A stretch of DNA of 64,000 nt from Amoebidium appalachense (lineage: Eukaryota; Ichthyosporea). A model generated the notes under the pieces. That model did no database searches, was not told the DNA's origin, and worked only from the letters and a program-made list of their open reading frames with translations. Location: contig CAVNZM010000014.1 in NCBI GenBank assembly GCA_963693365.1, positions 4,898,001 to 4,962,000 of the forward strand, read 5' to 3'. Positions 48,431 to 59,160 of this stretch are shown piece by piece (the stretch's first letter is position 1; every line of letters starts with the position of its first letter). Made by a program: the position numbers and the translations under genes.

Positions 48431-48602
48431 GCCTAGAGGCTATATAGACGATCCTCTTTAATGACGTCACTAATTGAGAAGGGAGCCAAGCGATCGGCAA
48501 CTCCCTTCGCGGCCCCTGCACTACACGAAAGTTCCTCGCTGACAAGCAAGTTATATATTTTCTTATACACTTGTGCTATCATATATATAACATACATATA
48601 CG

Positions 48603-48659
<57 letters not shown>

Positions 48660-48662
48660 GTA

Positions 48663-49541
48663 CTCCAAACAGAAAATACCCAACTCAAGCTCACCATTGA
48701 TTCACTCACAGCCCAGCTAAACATTAGTGGATCGCAAAACCCCAAAACTCATGAGCAAACATCTCGCGACGGAGACATTTCCACCCCAACACAAAACAAC
48801 ACAGGACCGGAAGCACAGCTCCCGGCAGAGTTCCTAGAATATGCGAACTCTCGTAAAACACCCGAGCTCCGCCAAATTGCCAAGGAAACATATGCCAGCA
48901 TTCTTGCAGGCAACGAGTACCGCCGCAACTCCCCTTCCAAACCGCCGGCTAAGGGGAACACCCAAGCAAACGGTAACATCAACATCCCACCCAAATACGA
49001 GAGGGTGTATTTCAAAGTCAAGCACGGCAGACGCCCACACAGGGCCATGTGGTCCATCTTCAAGGCTCTCGGCTTCCGGTGCTCTCGCATCCTTTGTCTG
49101 TCCTTCAGTGGATACGATGTGCTGGAAGTAGCAGTACGGGGCGACTATAACCGTGCGTTCATCCGTGACGCGACAAAGGGGTGTGGAAGCTTCTTCACCC
49201 ACCTCCCAAACTACGACCCATGCGCGCCGGAAAACATTCAGAAAGCAGACAAAGAACGTAAAGTGTCTGCTAAGAATGCGTGCGCCACACGTTGTCGTGT
49301 ACGCATCAGCAAGGCAAAAGAGTTCCTCGCAAAGTTGGAAAACGATGCTACGAGCGTGATAGACACGGACACGAAGGAACCAATGTTTTCTGGTGAGAAA
49401 CTGCTCGAGCGCAAACGCCGATGCGAGATGGAAATCGAGCTCTTCTGCGAACTGTTCGCGCTGGCGGAAGGTCGTGCATACGACCCCGTAAGCGACAAGT
49501 GGGAACCAACCCCACAGGTGTCGGACCAAACCGATGCCTAA
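48663..49541 (+). CDS. LINE ORF1 protein, 5'-truncated
   Basis: Open frame from the element edge to TAA at 49541, with no in-frame ATG. It starts with a heptad-like stretch (LQTENTQLKLTIDSLTAQL) suggesting a coiled coil. A Pro/Asn-rich linker follows, then a basic α/β-looking domain from about 48990 (YFKVKHGRRPHRAMW, GYDVLEVAVRG) that could be RNA-binding. A charged helical C-terminus (KAKEFLAKLEND, LLERKRRCEMEIELF) ends it. LINE ORF1 proteins coat the element RNA. I assign that role from position and layout, not from a recognised domain. The stop overlaps the ORF2 start. Confidence 0.75.
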   Translation, partial: LQTENTQLKLTIDSLTAQLNISGSQNPKTHEQTSRDGDISTPTQNNTGPEAQLPAEFLEYANSRKTPELRQIAKETYASILAGNEYRRNSPSKPPAKGNTQANGNINIPPKYERVYFKVKHGRRPHRAMWSIFKALGFRCSRILCLSFSGYDVLEVAVRGDYNRAFIRDATKGCGSFFTHLPNYDPCAPENIQKADKERKVSAKNACATRCRVRISKAKEFLAKLENDATSVIDTDTKEPMFSGEKLLERKRRCEMEIELFCELFALAEGRAYDPVSDKWEPTPQVSDQTDA

Positions 49542-52500
49542 TTTATCCTTCTTCTTCTGGAATGCTCGGACACTGGGCCCCCAAAAGGGCCTCCCCCCCG
49601 GGACACTCGACGATAAAATCAGCTACATACAACAACAGACAAACAACCACACGTTTACAGTGATTTGCGAAACACAGTTTAAAAACCACCACAAATTCAA
49701 CTCTACATTGGTCGACACATCCACACACCCCGGTTACGCGAAAAACCGAGGCATTATTGTACTTGCCGCACCACACGTGAGAGTGAAGTGCAAACCGGTA
49801 GCAAAAACGGAATTCTCGGTTTCTATAGAGTTTCTTTCTAATGTTTTTACTTTTGTATATTACCCACCATCTATGTCGGTTGTCGAATTGACTCACGAGT
49901 TGTCACAGTTACCAATGTCCACTGTTATTTTAGGTGATTTTAACACGCGACTCCACCACACAGACACACTGCAAGTGAGTGTCGGGTACCCATCTAAGCC
50001 CCCGGAGCGTGCTATCCCTTTAGCAAGGTATGTCCAAAGTCACACTTTGCGGTTCCCTCAAATATCCCATGCCCACAACACCGACTGGGGAGTGGCCTTT
50101 TGGCCATCAACCATGTCAAAACTCTCTCTCCCTCCTAACCTCTCTAGGTCATCTGACCACTCTCCTATCCTTTTCCTACCTAAGATCTCCCTTGATCTGC
50201 TCCCCCCTCCCCCTCCCACCTTTCGCCTCCGTCTATCCCAGCTTAAGTCACAGTGGGGTAGAGTTGATGTATGTGTATGCTATGCTACGAAACACCCTAT
50301 ATATATGCGCCTATTAGAATCTGCACAAGCCAGGCCAGATTCACATCTCGTACTAGATACATGCACTAACTTTATTGTTGATGATTTGATAGATCTCGGT
50401 GATTATGCTGGCGGTGGTAGGAAGGAATATCCCGATGCTCTCTTGTTACCAAACACCACTCCCGCTAGACTAGGTGAACCCCTGTCTCAAAAGGAAAGCT
50501 TGCGCCGGCTTGCTAGTATGAATCGATTTGGCCCCCCTGCTCGTATTATTGGTGATACCACTGGAGACCCCCTCATAGACTCTGATAAGTATTTCTCGGA
50601 ACTGTTTAAAGATAGGACCCCCGCTCAGAAACCTATTGTGTGGCCTGTAGACCCATCTATCCCCATAGAATCGATCCTCCCCTTTTTCAGTCCCGATGCC
50701 ATATGGTCTGTGATATCTAGTTATAGCTCTAGTAAGTCTTGTGGACCTGATGGACTCCCTGCTGGGTTTCTTAAAATCCTTGTTCCCTCCTACCCACAAA
50801 AGGAAAGTGATCGTGCTATTAAACCTGATCTTACTATCATGTTAAGCTCTCTCTTTTCTTGGTGTGTTAAATGTGGACATGTCCCGTCATCTTGGTTAGA
50901 TACCTTAGTGATCCCCATAGTTAAGAAGGACTCTGAGGGCCCCATATCATCCTTTCGCCCCATTACACTAACCCAGGTTGTTCGTAGATTCTTTGAAGCT
51001 TGCTTACTTAGGTTATTTGCACATCACCCTAGGTTTCAATCTATTCTTCACATACACCCATGCCAATCCGCTTTTCGTAAAAACAATTCATGTTATGTTC
51101 AAATAATGGCACTGCACGATTCTATGCAAGTTGGTGCACAATATGTTGGCTTTATTGATTGGAAAACTGCTTACGATTCTGTCTCCCCTGGTCTCCTATG
51201 GGAAAAGCTTGCTGCACGGGGTGTACCACACTGCATTGGTGTTCTGTTAGAAGCACTCTTGTCTCAAACCTATGGTAGAGCTGTGGTTAATGGGCATCTT
51301 TCATATGGTTTTGCTCGTACTAGAGGTCTCTTGCAGGGTTCATTGCTTAGCCCCTTTTTGTTTAACCTATTTATAGATGATTTGGCTGTCAAGATTTACG
51401 CCGAAAACGATGACCCTATTAATAACTTTCCGCCTGCACTTCTCTATGCTGATGATCTGTCCCTCCTTGCCCGTACCCCTAGACGCCTGCAAAGATTGTT
51501 CGATGTAGTGTCAGAGTGGTGCAAGGCAAACCTTATGATCCTTAACATAGACAAATGTGGTGTTCTTGTACCTGATATAGCTAACAATTTACACACATTT
51601 ACATTATCATCTAAACCTGTACCTATAGTTCCAGAATACAAATATCTTGGTGTTCCGGTTGATTCTGTTGGTGTTATGTTTCCCCATATGGTCGAAAAGA
51701 GGGTAGAGTTGGCTCGTAAGCGGTTAGCTTTCTTCTCGGCTAATATTTTTAAAGACACACCCCTCCATCCTTCTATTAGACTTACATTTATTCGCACTTT
51801 TGTCTTCCCGGCATGTGAATATGGTTTACCCCTTCTCGCCGCTTGGATCAAGAAAGAGAGAACTAGAGCGCTTAAACCCTTGGCAAATTTCCTTGAAGCA
51901 GAAGTTGCCTCCTTTCTATCTAACAACTGTTGTAAACCTGGGCCTGTAACGCTCTCGATATATGGTCTGGTCCCAATAGCTGCTAGAGTATCCTATCTCG
52001 CGCTGAAATTCAATAAGCACATAAGCCGCTTAAAGAAGTATTTGCCCTCCCACCCTCTCTTCTCTATCCGACCTGTCCCCTCCTCACCTCTCCCCTCTTT
52101 CCTCCCCTCTCTCTCCCCTTCTCCCCTGGGCACAAATACAAATAAACCCCGCAATAGTGTGTGTGTGACTTTGGACTGCCACTTACTTATTAAACATGTA
52201 CACAATCACAAGATAATCACGCAATATAACAAATGGAAAAAGATACCACACGACACTAGACCCGATGAAAGCATACACCTTGAAAAACTAAGCCTTATGT
52301 CTCGTTTTATATATACTGACCGCCTCAACCATATTGCCAAATATGGCACTCGCAAGTGTATAACACCTAAATACATATTACCTTCCTGTAGAACTGGTCT
52401 TTCTCTAGCTGATGGTATTATTGATCAATTACCACGCTTTTACTGTACACGTGCTATACAGTGGAGATCTAATAAGTATAAGGTGGCATCATTTGCATGC

Positions 52501-52728
52501 CCAAACAACACACACACACACCAGTTTAACCGGTCATGTATCGCCAAATGTAGTTTGATAGACCACATAATACCGCAACACACACACGTCACATTCACAA
52601 CAGACACCCAGAAAGATAGCCTACCTGTAAATTACAACATCCTTGATTTTATACTAAACACGCGTAACTACGACCTGTTTATTAGATGTATTGATTGGCT
52701 TGAGAAACACATCACTACAAAATTATAG
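49534..52728 (+). CDS. LINE ORF2: AP endonuclease plus reverse transcriptase, 1064 aa
   Basis: Intact frame. The N-terminal apurinic-like endonuclease shows its catalytic motifs: WN (N10), ET (E46), GDFN (D135, N137) and SDH (D208, H209). The reverse transcriptase spans about residues 390-720: SSKSCGPDGLPAGF, PISSFRPITL, QSAFRKN, FIDWKTAYDSV, QGSLLSPFLFNLFIDD and the active site YADD (638-641). A ~350-residue C-terminal region has few Cys and no clear zinc knuckle. The protein should nick target DNA and prime cDNA synthesis from the nick. All catalytic residues are present and no stop is seen, so ORF2 may be functional. The start ATG lies inside ATGCCTAA, whose TAA ends ORF1. Confidence 0.93.
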   Translation: MPNLSFFFWNARTLGPQKGLPPGTLDDKISYIQQQTNNHTFTVICETQFKNHHKFNSTLVDTSTHPGYAKNRGIIVLAAPHVRVKCKPVAKTEFSVSIEFLSNVFTFVYYPPSMSVVELTHELSQLPMSTVILGDFNTRLHHTDTLQVSVGYPSKPPERAIPLARYVQSHTLRFPQISHAHNTDWGVAFWPSTMSKLSLPPNLSRSSDHSPILFLPKISLDLLPPPPPTFRLRLSQLKSQWGRVDVCVCYATKHPIYMRLLESAQARPDSHLVLDTCTNFIVDDLIDLGDYAGGGRKEYPDALLLPNTTPARLGEPLSQKESLRRLASMNRFGPPARIIGDTTGDPLIDSDKYFSELFKDRTPAQKPIVWPVDPSIPIESILPFFSPDAIWSVISSYSSSKSCGPDGLPAGFLKILVPSYPQKESDRAIKPDLTIMLSSLFSWCVKCGHVPSSWLDTLVIPIVKKDSEGPISSFRPITLTQVVRRFFEACLLRLFAHHPRFQSILHIHPCQSAFRKNNSCYVQIMALHDSMQVGAQYVGFIDWKTAYDSVSPGLLWEKLAARGVPHCIGVLLEALLSQTYGRAVVNGHLSYGFARTRGLLQGSLLSPFLFNLFIDDLAVKIYAENDDPINNFPPALLYADDLSLLARTPRRLQRLFDVVSEWCKANLMILNIDKCGVLVPDIANNLHTFTLSSKPVPIVPEYKYLGVPVDSVGVMFPHMVEKRVELARKRLAFFSANIFKDTPLHPSIRLTFIRTFVFPACEYGLPLLAAWIKKERTRALKPLANFLEAEVASFLSNNCCKPGPVTLSIYGLVPIAARVSYLALKFNKHISRLKKYLPSHPLFSIRPVPSSPLPSFLPSLSPSPLGTNTNKPRNSVCVTLDCHLLIKHVHNHKIITQYNKWKKIPHDTRPDESIHLEKLSLMSRFIYTDRLNHIAKYGTRKCITPKYILPSCRTGLSLADGIIDQLPRFYCTRAIQWRSNKYKVASFACPNNTHTHQFNRSCIAKCSLIDHIIPQHTHVTFTTDTQKDSLPVNYNILDFILNTRNYDLFIRCIDWLEKHITTKL

Positions 52729-52732
52729 CGCA

Positions 52733-52799
<67 letters not shown>

Positions 52800-52831
52800 C
52801 CAGCTGATACCGAGTGTCCCGAGGGGAGCCC

Positions 52832-52878
<47 letters not shown>

Positions 52879-53084
52879 GGGGAACCCCAACTAATTGATT
52901 TCTCCTTGTAGTCTTTATGGTGTCTCGTAGAGAAAGTAAACCCTGATATATAGTCACCACCCGACATCTATGTACGTGATCATGATATACCGCTGAGGGG
53001 ATATTCCGAGCAAAACCCCCCCCCCCCATACCTGAGACTGGTTCTCTTTGCCTCGAGTAAACAGCGTAAACCCCCATATATGTA

Positions 53085-54278
53085 TATGTATATGTATTTA
53101 TGTGTCCTTGTATGATCCGGATGTTACACCTGGCATCACTTGTTGCACGATATACAACACATGCTGTGCTTTTGCTCATCACCGCCGGCCCGAAGATGTA
53201 AATATTATGCACGTCACTGAGTAGCCCGCCCATCTCGAAATATGAGGTATATTCTTCGGGGAGGGGAAAGGCCTAGGCCTACACTTCATAGTCCTATCTT
53301 CACAGAAAATCTGCTTGTCTAGATCCGCAAGATCTCAGATGGATTCAGGCTCAAATTCGAAACGGCTGCAATGCCATGGTCAACAATGGAGATGAAAGCC
53401 AGAGATTATTCGTAGTGAAGGCAGTTGGTGGGTCACGTGGGCGCCTGTGATGGACACTGTGTGAATGAAATGGGTTGGGGGGAGGGGGGAGGCCCCGGGA
53501 CCCGGGCCTGGGATGGCCTGGGGTCCAGGCCCCGGGATGGGGGGAGGGATGGGGGCCACTGCATGTGATCACAGGGTGGGAGTGGGGGCCGAGGGGAGGC
53601 GGGGAGGGGGGGGGGGGGGGGGAGGGGTGGAGTTGGGGGGAGGGGGTAGGAAGGGACTGCCCAGCTGTTCGGCACGCGGGGGGGGAAGGGGGGGGGGGGG
53701 AGGGGGGGGGGGAAGGGGGGGGGGGGGCACACAACCGGTACTGTGCCGGGGGCTCCGGGGGGAGGGAGGGGGTCTGGGGCCCCGGGGCCGGGAGGGGAAG
53801 AGGGGGAGGGGGGGGGAGGGGGAGGAGGCTGGGCTGGCTTTGTCTCGACGACCTTCTTAGGTCTGGGCTTCTAGAACCCAGGCAGTTTTTTTTTTGGGGG
53901 GGGGGGGGGGGGGAGGGGAGGGGGGGAAGGGGAGTAAGAGAGAGGGATAGGATCTAATCCGAAGTGTGATTGATGAGCCACAGTAGTGTACATTATGCCG
54001 GGTAGACTGGTAGATTTTTGATGTGTTGTTTTTGTGCCAGTGCTCATTTCTATGTATTTTGTGTTCGATTTTCCGTCAGACCGTTGTGTGTGATAAACTA
54101 CTACGTATACGTGTACGTGTTTGTGACACTACCATGGGGAAAGGGGAGGAAGGGACACGGTGTGGGGGAGGGGGAGGTGCATGCGCAGGCACAACACATA
54201 TACGGTTTGCATGTCAGACACATGAGGGGGATCGATACTGTGCATGTGTTGTACACAAGTTGTGTGTGTGTATGGCGA

Positions 54279-54345
<67 letters not shown>

Positions 54346-56500
54346 TCTGTGTGTGTGTGTGTGTGCGTGCAGTGTGTGCAAGGATTTGTGTACCATGGGC
54401 TATAATGTTTCATGCGTGTGCCTGGGGTGTTAATACTTTGATTGTGTGTGTGAGCTCGTGTGTCTGCGTGTCTGTGTACGTTTGCGCGCGTGTGCCATAC
54501 ACATGATGTGTTACAGTGTGTGTGCGTGTAACACGTTTCTGTGTGTGTGTTATCATTGTAATAACACTGTTATTTCAACTTGGATACTGCACGCACGATC
54601 ACTCCCCCCCCCCCTCTCCCCCCGCCCCCCTCCCCACTCCCCCCCCCCCCCCCCCCCCCGGGCCCTAACCCTCTATCGACAAACATGGCATTACCCACAG
54701 TCACGTACGGCGGCGGGGAAGGGCGTGGGGGAGGTTTGAATGTGTTACAGAGTACGCAGCACATACACGACGGTTAACACAACACCGGGGGGGGGGGGGG
54801 GGGGGGGGGATGTAACCATCACGCACGTGCACACAAACTCAACCACGTACACGAGGGCACACCCAGACTTCAGCTAGTTGTCACCCGCGCGTGTGCATAT
54901 GCGGCATATTCTTGGCTGTGCGCAAATGAGTTAGAAAGTGTGCAAAATCTGAGCTGTACCATATCAATTAGCCTCTGAGACTCCATCCGAAGTCTCCTCC
55001 CCCCCCGGGCCCCTCCCTCCCACCCCCCCGTCCCCCCCCCCCCACCCTTTCCCTTTTCCCTTCAAGGTGTGTGCGGTGGCACACGAGAGATTACTTACGG
55101 GGACACAAAAACGCACTGCACTCCATAAGTGAATATTAGCCTTTAGTAAAGCAAGGAACGGGGTGAGATAACATTTATACTTGTCTAGAACGCGAGATCC
55201 AGACTTAGGCCGGGGAGGGTCTCCAAGAGACCGTGGGGGAAAGGGGGGGGGGGGGGGGAGGGGGGGGGGGGCAGGTTGGTTTGGTTGCATGCAGGTGATG
55301 GTTTGGAGGAGCCTCTAACTCCTTCATAGTGAGGGGAAGGTAGGGGGTGGTATTGGCTGAAGCGCAAACTCCCACCCCCGGGGGCAACACCCGGGGGAGG
55401 CAGAAGAGGGGGAGGGGAGGGGGAAGGGGGGGGGGGGGGAGGAGAATAGCCCGCTCCAACTTGAAGCGAGCTATCTCCCCCCCCCCCTCCCCCCCTCCCT
55501 CCCCCTCCCCCCCCCCCCCCCCCCCCCCCCCCGGCCACTTCCCCGTCTGAGATCCCACACTCCCTTGTGGAGGAAAGTGATACATTATTTTTTTGTGTGT
55601 GTGTGTGTTTGGGGGGGGGGGGGGGGGGGGGGGAGTATGTAAAAACTTGGACTAGGAAGTGTACCTGGAGAGTCCTTGATGCATAGGCATAGATGTGTAT
55701 GGATGGTATCGGTGCCCTATGGGGGTCCCTCCGGGAGGGGGGGGGAGGGGGGGGCAGAGGGGATGATGGGTAGAAGGGGCAGGGGAAGGGGGGACGGAGA
55801 GGGGGAAGGGGTGGGTGCGTGGGTGGGTGGGGAGGGGGGGGGGGGGGGTTCGTTGGCCCAGTGTAAGCCTGCACGTGATAAGCAACATGCAGAGAGCTTT
55901 GGTCGGTGCTCTAAACGAACGATGATGAGTGGGTGGCATGGGGAGCGGTGTGCCAGAACATTCTCTGGAGCCTCTATGTGTGTGTTGAGGAAGAGAAAGG
56001 GGGGGTCGAGGAGGGTGAAGGGGGAGGGTAGGGGGAGGGGGTAAAGGTCGTGGTGGGCGCTGCATATTTATGTTTGCTGGGCCAAGGAGTCAACACTCTT
56101 ATTGGCACGTACAGGAGGTGCAGGACAATGGAGCAAATTTGTGAGTATATACATGTGCCTCAACTTAGGGGGGAAAGAGGTGTGGAACGTTGAGGGTAAG
56201 CCAAGGAGGGGGTGATTAGGGGATCTCAGACCGTACGGAGGGCGGGCTGCGGGCTTCGAGACGCGTACGAGGTGCAGAGGATGGGGAGGAAGGGAACACG
56301 AACCATTCAATGGTGTGCCACTTGCGCGTATGGCTCGTGCTGGCTGTTATTATGCACCACAAACAGGGATAAAGTGTTGCTTTTGCCTAGTAATCGTACA
56401 AACGACGGCAAACTCGCGGTGCTTTACTAGCTTGGTCTGATGTTTGCCTAACAGATCTGGCAGTTGTGGGCACCCTGTCGGCGGCAAGTTACTTAGAAAA
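53085..56500. other. Intergenic; repeat-rich, no firm gene
   Basis: GC-rich G-tract sequence at 53470-53930, a GT array at 54283-54363, and a weak member of the dispersed repeat near 54734. Short minus-strand frames near 55099-55290 (ending at a strong donor GTAAGT) and 55850-55990 look slightly coding-like but could not be joined. Confidence 0.35.
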
Positions 56501-56508
56501 GCCTACTA

Positions 56509-56708
56509 CACTACGGTGCTTGGGAGCCAGAAGGAATACCCCTTTCAAAGAACAAAAAGCACAGCTGAGTAAATATTTCGTTTTGCTCGACTATAGTTCT
56601 GCCGGTTTCCACAAGTTCAGCGAGCGAGTTTTTGTTTTTCAAGCTGCTGAGTGTCACCACTCCGTCTCGTTCGAACTGACTGATTGCTTGACTAGGGTCT
56701 CGGACCTG
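56509..56708 (-). CDS. Possible internal exon of an unrecognised gene
   Basis: Sense sequence CGTCACAG is a fair acceptor, followed by an open frame reading VRDPSQAISQFERDGVVTL and then a charged helix-like stretch (NSLAELVETGRTIVEQNE). The phrase QFERDGVV resembles the start of phytanoyl-CoA-dioxygenase-like domains, but that is a weak match. There is no ATG in frame. A perfect TGACGTCA (56709-56716) and a CCAAT (56739) lie just upstream, so the exon could alternatively belong to a 5' UTR. Confidence 0.3.
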
Positions 56709-56985
56709 TGACGTCAATATCGAGGGTCGTTATTGAACCAATGAGATCAAGGAATCATAATTCAATCATTTTCAAAAAGTGACGTTGCAATGCGTCTTTG
56801 CATTCCAAATTGACTCAGCTCCGATCGTTCGGGCTGCTATTTTTAGAAAATGGAGATGGTCGGAACAGATTAGAAATGTCTGCATATACACACATATTCT
56901 GTGGAAAAATCTGTGGAAAAGTTTTAGTTGAGCAATTTCCGTATTTATTGTCGGTTTGATGAAGTCGAGTAATGCCGTGTGCTTG

Positions 56986-57036
56986 CCATGTGCTCAGTCT
57001 GATTTTCAGAGGGCCGTGCTCAGACTGAGCACATGG
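56986..57036. repeat. Perfect 17-bp inverted repeat with 17-nt loop
   Basis: CCATGTGCTCAGTCTGA at 56986-57002 and its exact reverse complement at 57020-57036. Confidence 0.9.
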
Positions 57037-57147
57037 GATTTCTCGAGGACCACTGCTGAGGCTCAGGGCCTTATGAAAATATCCTGTTTTTCGCCCTGAG
57101 TATCAATCGGGATATATCACGAAAATATCGCCTTAGCCCCTGATATC

Positions 57148-57768
57148 TTTTCTTTTGACTGGATTTATTCGACGGAAAGATATGCAAGTATGCACGGCAT
57201 ACTGAGAAGACCATAAAAACCTCACGAGTTATCCAGTAACAAGTGCATACTGAGATACCTGAACACTGTGTGTAGTCAAAAAAAAAAAAAAAATCATAGA
57301 AATACTCACTGTGACGACCAACATAATCCAACAAAAAGTCTAAAGTGGTCACATTGCCAGCCTGAATATCCCCTTTTTTTTTCTGAGTATCATTACAACA
57401 TATCCCGAAAACGTCCCTGAATATATCAAAAGATATATCAAAAGTATCCCGTCAAGCCCTGATTATCTGGTGCCACTTTTGTGCTGACCTTTTTAATCGC
57501 AAGCATGTTGATAGGTGTGAATTTTTATGTCGCGTTTTACCTCTTTCCCTCCCGGTATCTGCTACACTAGCTGGCAATGTGAACACTTTAGACTTTTTGT
57601 TGAATTCTGTTGGTCGTCACATTGAGTATTTATATGATTTTCACACAGTGTTCAGGTATCTCAGTATGCACTTGTTACTGGATAACTCGTGAAGTTTTTA
57701 TCGTCTTCTCAGTATGCCGTGCATACTTGTCATATCTTTCCGTCGAATAAATCCAGTCAAAAGAAAAA
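57148..57768. repeat. Foldback element: two ~200-bp inverted arms
   Basis: Arm 57148-57361 is the reverse complement of 57570-57768 at roughly 90% identity, separated by ~208 bp. Shared anchors are TTTTCTTTTGACTGG, GAGTTATCCAGTAACAAG, CAACAAAAAGTCTAAAGTG and CACATTGCCAGC. One arm has a 15-nt A insertion. The arrangement suggests a foldback transposon or an inverted duplication. No coding capacity is recognised. Confidence 0.85.
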
Positions 57769-58595
57769 TTATCATACATAAGTATCCCGGCCAAATTAGC
57801 CTTTTGCAAATTGGGCAAACCTATCGTACGCTTATCTCTCACCAAAGGCAGAGTATACATACGCCCAAACATACCTTTCTGCTGTGAGTCCCTTTTACAG
57901 AACTTAGGCAATGTATAGCTCTGCTTTTACAAAGCTAAGCCATTAGTATTTGTATGTGGCCGGCCAAATTTATGTGCATGCCGCATCAGCGCCAAGGATG
58001 CGGATGAGCTGGTGTTGAACTGGCCATGGCATATGCATATGCATGCTATGTGCGTATACTACATGAGCACACTGATACATTGCATATCAAAGTTCACTAT
58101 GCGGCATATGTACTTGTTCATGCACCTTATTGTACAACCATAAGCTTTGCCTCGGCTTCATCATGTATAAATTTAAAATCAATACAATAATTTATTGCTT
58201 TATTTTGTTTGAGAAAGTTTGCTCCCTGGGGAGGTGCAAGTGGTGCATAATTGGCTAATTCCCGATAAAATTACCCATTTATGGCTAAGACATTGATTTT
58301 GGAAATAATCTGTTTGTTTGCATTGGTCGTTTGAAGTTCACCAAGATCAAATCTCGCCCGGTAAGGTCCCCCCCATGGCCATTTCTTATAGATAACATAA
58401 ACAAAAAGGGCCGGATATATCTTGCTCCTGGGCCCAGGATATATCACACTTCGGTGGATACCAAAGATATATCTTTTTGCGCCCCCTCCCTGAATATCAC
58501 GGGATATATCCCAAGCTGGACCTGAATATCACGAGATATATCAGGTATCCAGGACACCCCTGAATATCACGTGATACCCGGGATATTTTCATATG

Positions 58596-58881
58596 GAGCC
58601 GCTGTGGCCGAGCAAGTAAGCTCCTCGCCTCCGACGCAGCCACCTGGTTCGAATCCCGGAATGTAGCGCATTGGGGATCGGATGCCCTGATGGGACTCGC
58701 CTGGGTGCAGAACCGTGACTATGGCAATCATTGCCCTCTAAGCTAACTCCAACCGGGGTAGTCAAGGATCGGATGCCTTGGCTATTCCGGAAAGTTTTTT
58801 TTACTCAATTCATATTAGGTCACCTTTATTGAGGTTTTTTTTGACTCAATTCATATTAGGTCACCTTTTTTGTGTTTTTTT
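58596..58881 (+). mobile_element. tRNA-derived SINE, unit 1
   Basis: Head matches a class II tRNA-like (Ser/Leu) promoter: A box GTGGCCGAGCAAGTAAG and B box GGTTCGAATCC (58646-58656). A ~130-bp body follows (GGGGATCGGATGCCCTGATGG...). The unit ends with two copies of a ~40-bp tail, ACTCAATTCATATTAGGTC followed by a T run. A few bases are missing in the anticodon-stem region compared with unit 2. Confidence 0.75.
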
Positions 58882-59160
58882 TTGTGGCCGAGCGGGTAAG
58901 CTCCTCGCCTCCGACGCAGGAGGCACCTGGTTCGAATCCCGGAATGTAGCGCATTGGGGATCGGATGCCCTGATGGGACTCGCCTGGGGTGCAGAACTAT
59001 GGCAATCATTGCCTTCTAAGCTAACTTCAACCGGGGTAGTCAAGGATCGGATGCCTTGGCTATTCCGGAAAGTTTTTTACTCAATTCATAATAGGTTACC
59101 TTTATTGAGGTTTTTTTTTAATTAAATTCATATTAGGTCACCTTTATTGAGGTTTTTTTT
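58882..59160 (+). mobile_element. tRNA-derived SINE, unit 2
   Basis: Tandem copy of unit 1 with A box GTGGCCGAGCGGGTAAG, B box GGTTCGAATCC (58929-58939), the same body and again two tails. The stem GCCTCC/GGAGGC is intact here. A functional tRNA is unlikely because the acceptor stem does not close. Confidence 0.75.

Larger units (their letters stand above)
48663..53074 (+). mobile_element. Non-LTR retrotransposon (LINE), copy 2, long
   Basis: Carries most of ORF1, complete ORF2, a (CA)n tract (52737-52798), a 42-nt A run (52836-52877) and ~195 bp of tail ending GTAAACCCC at 53074. CATATATGTA precedes the element (48653-48662) and follows it (53075-53084), a probable 10-bp target-site duplication. 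The 5' end then falls inside ORF1, which explains why ORF1 has no ATG. The duplication lies in low-complexity TA/TG sequence, so it is less certain than that of copy 1. Confidence 0.88.

Noticed and set aside
58596-58670. Functional tRNA-Ser/Leu gene
   Set aside because: Has A and B boxes but no closing acceptor stem, and is part of a duplicated SINE unit.
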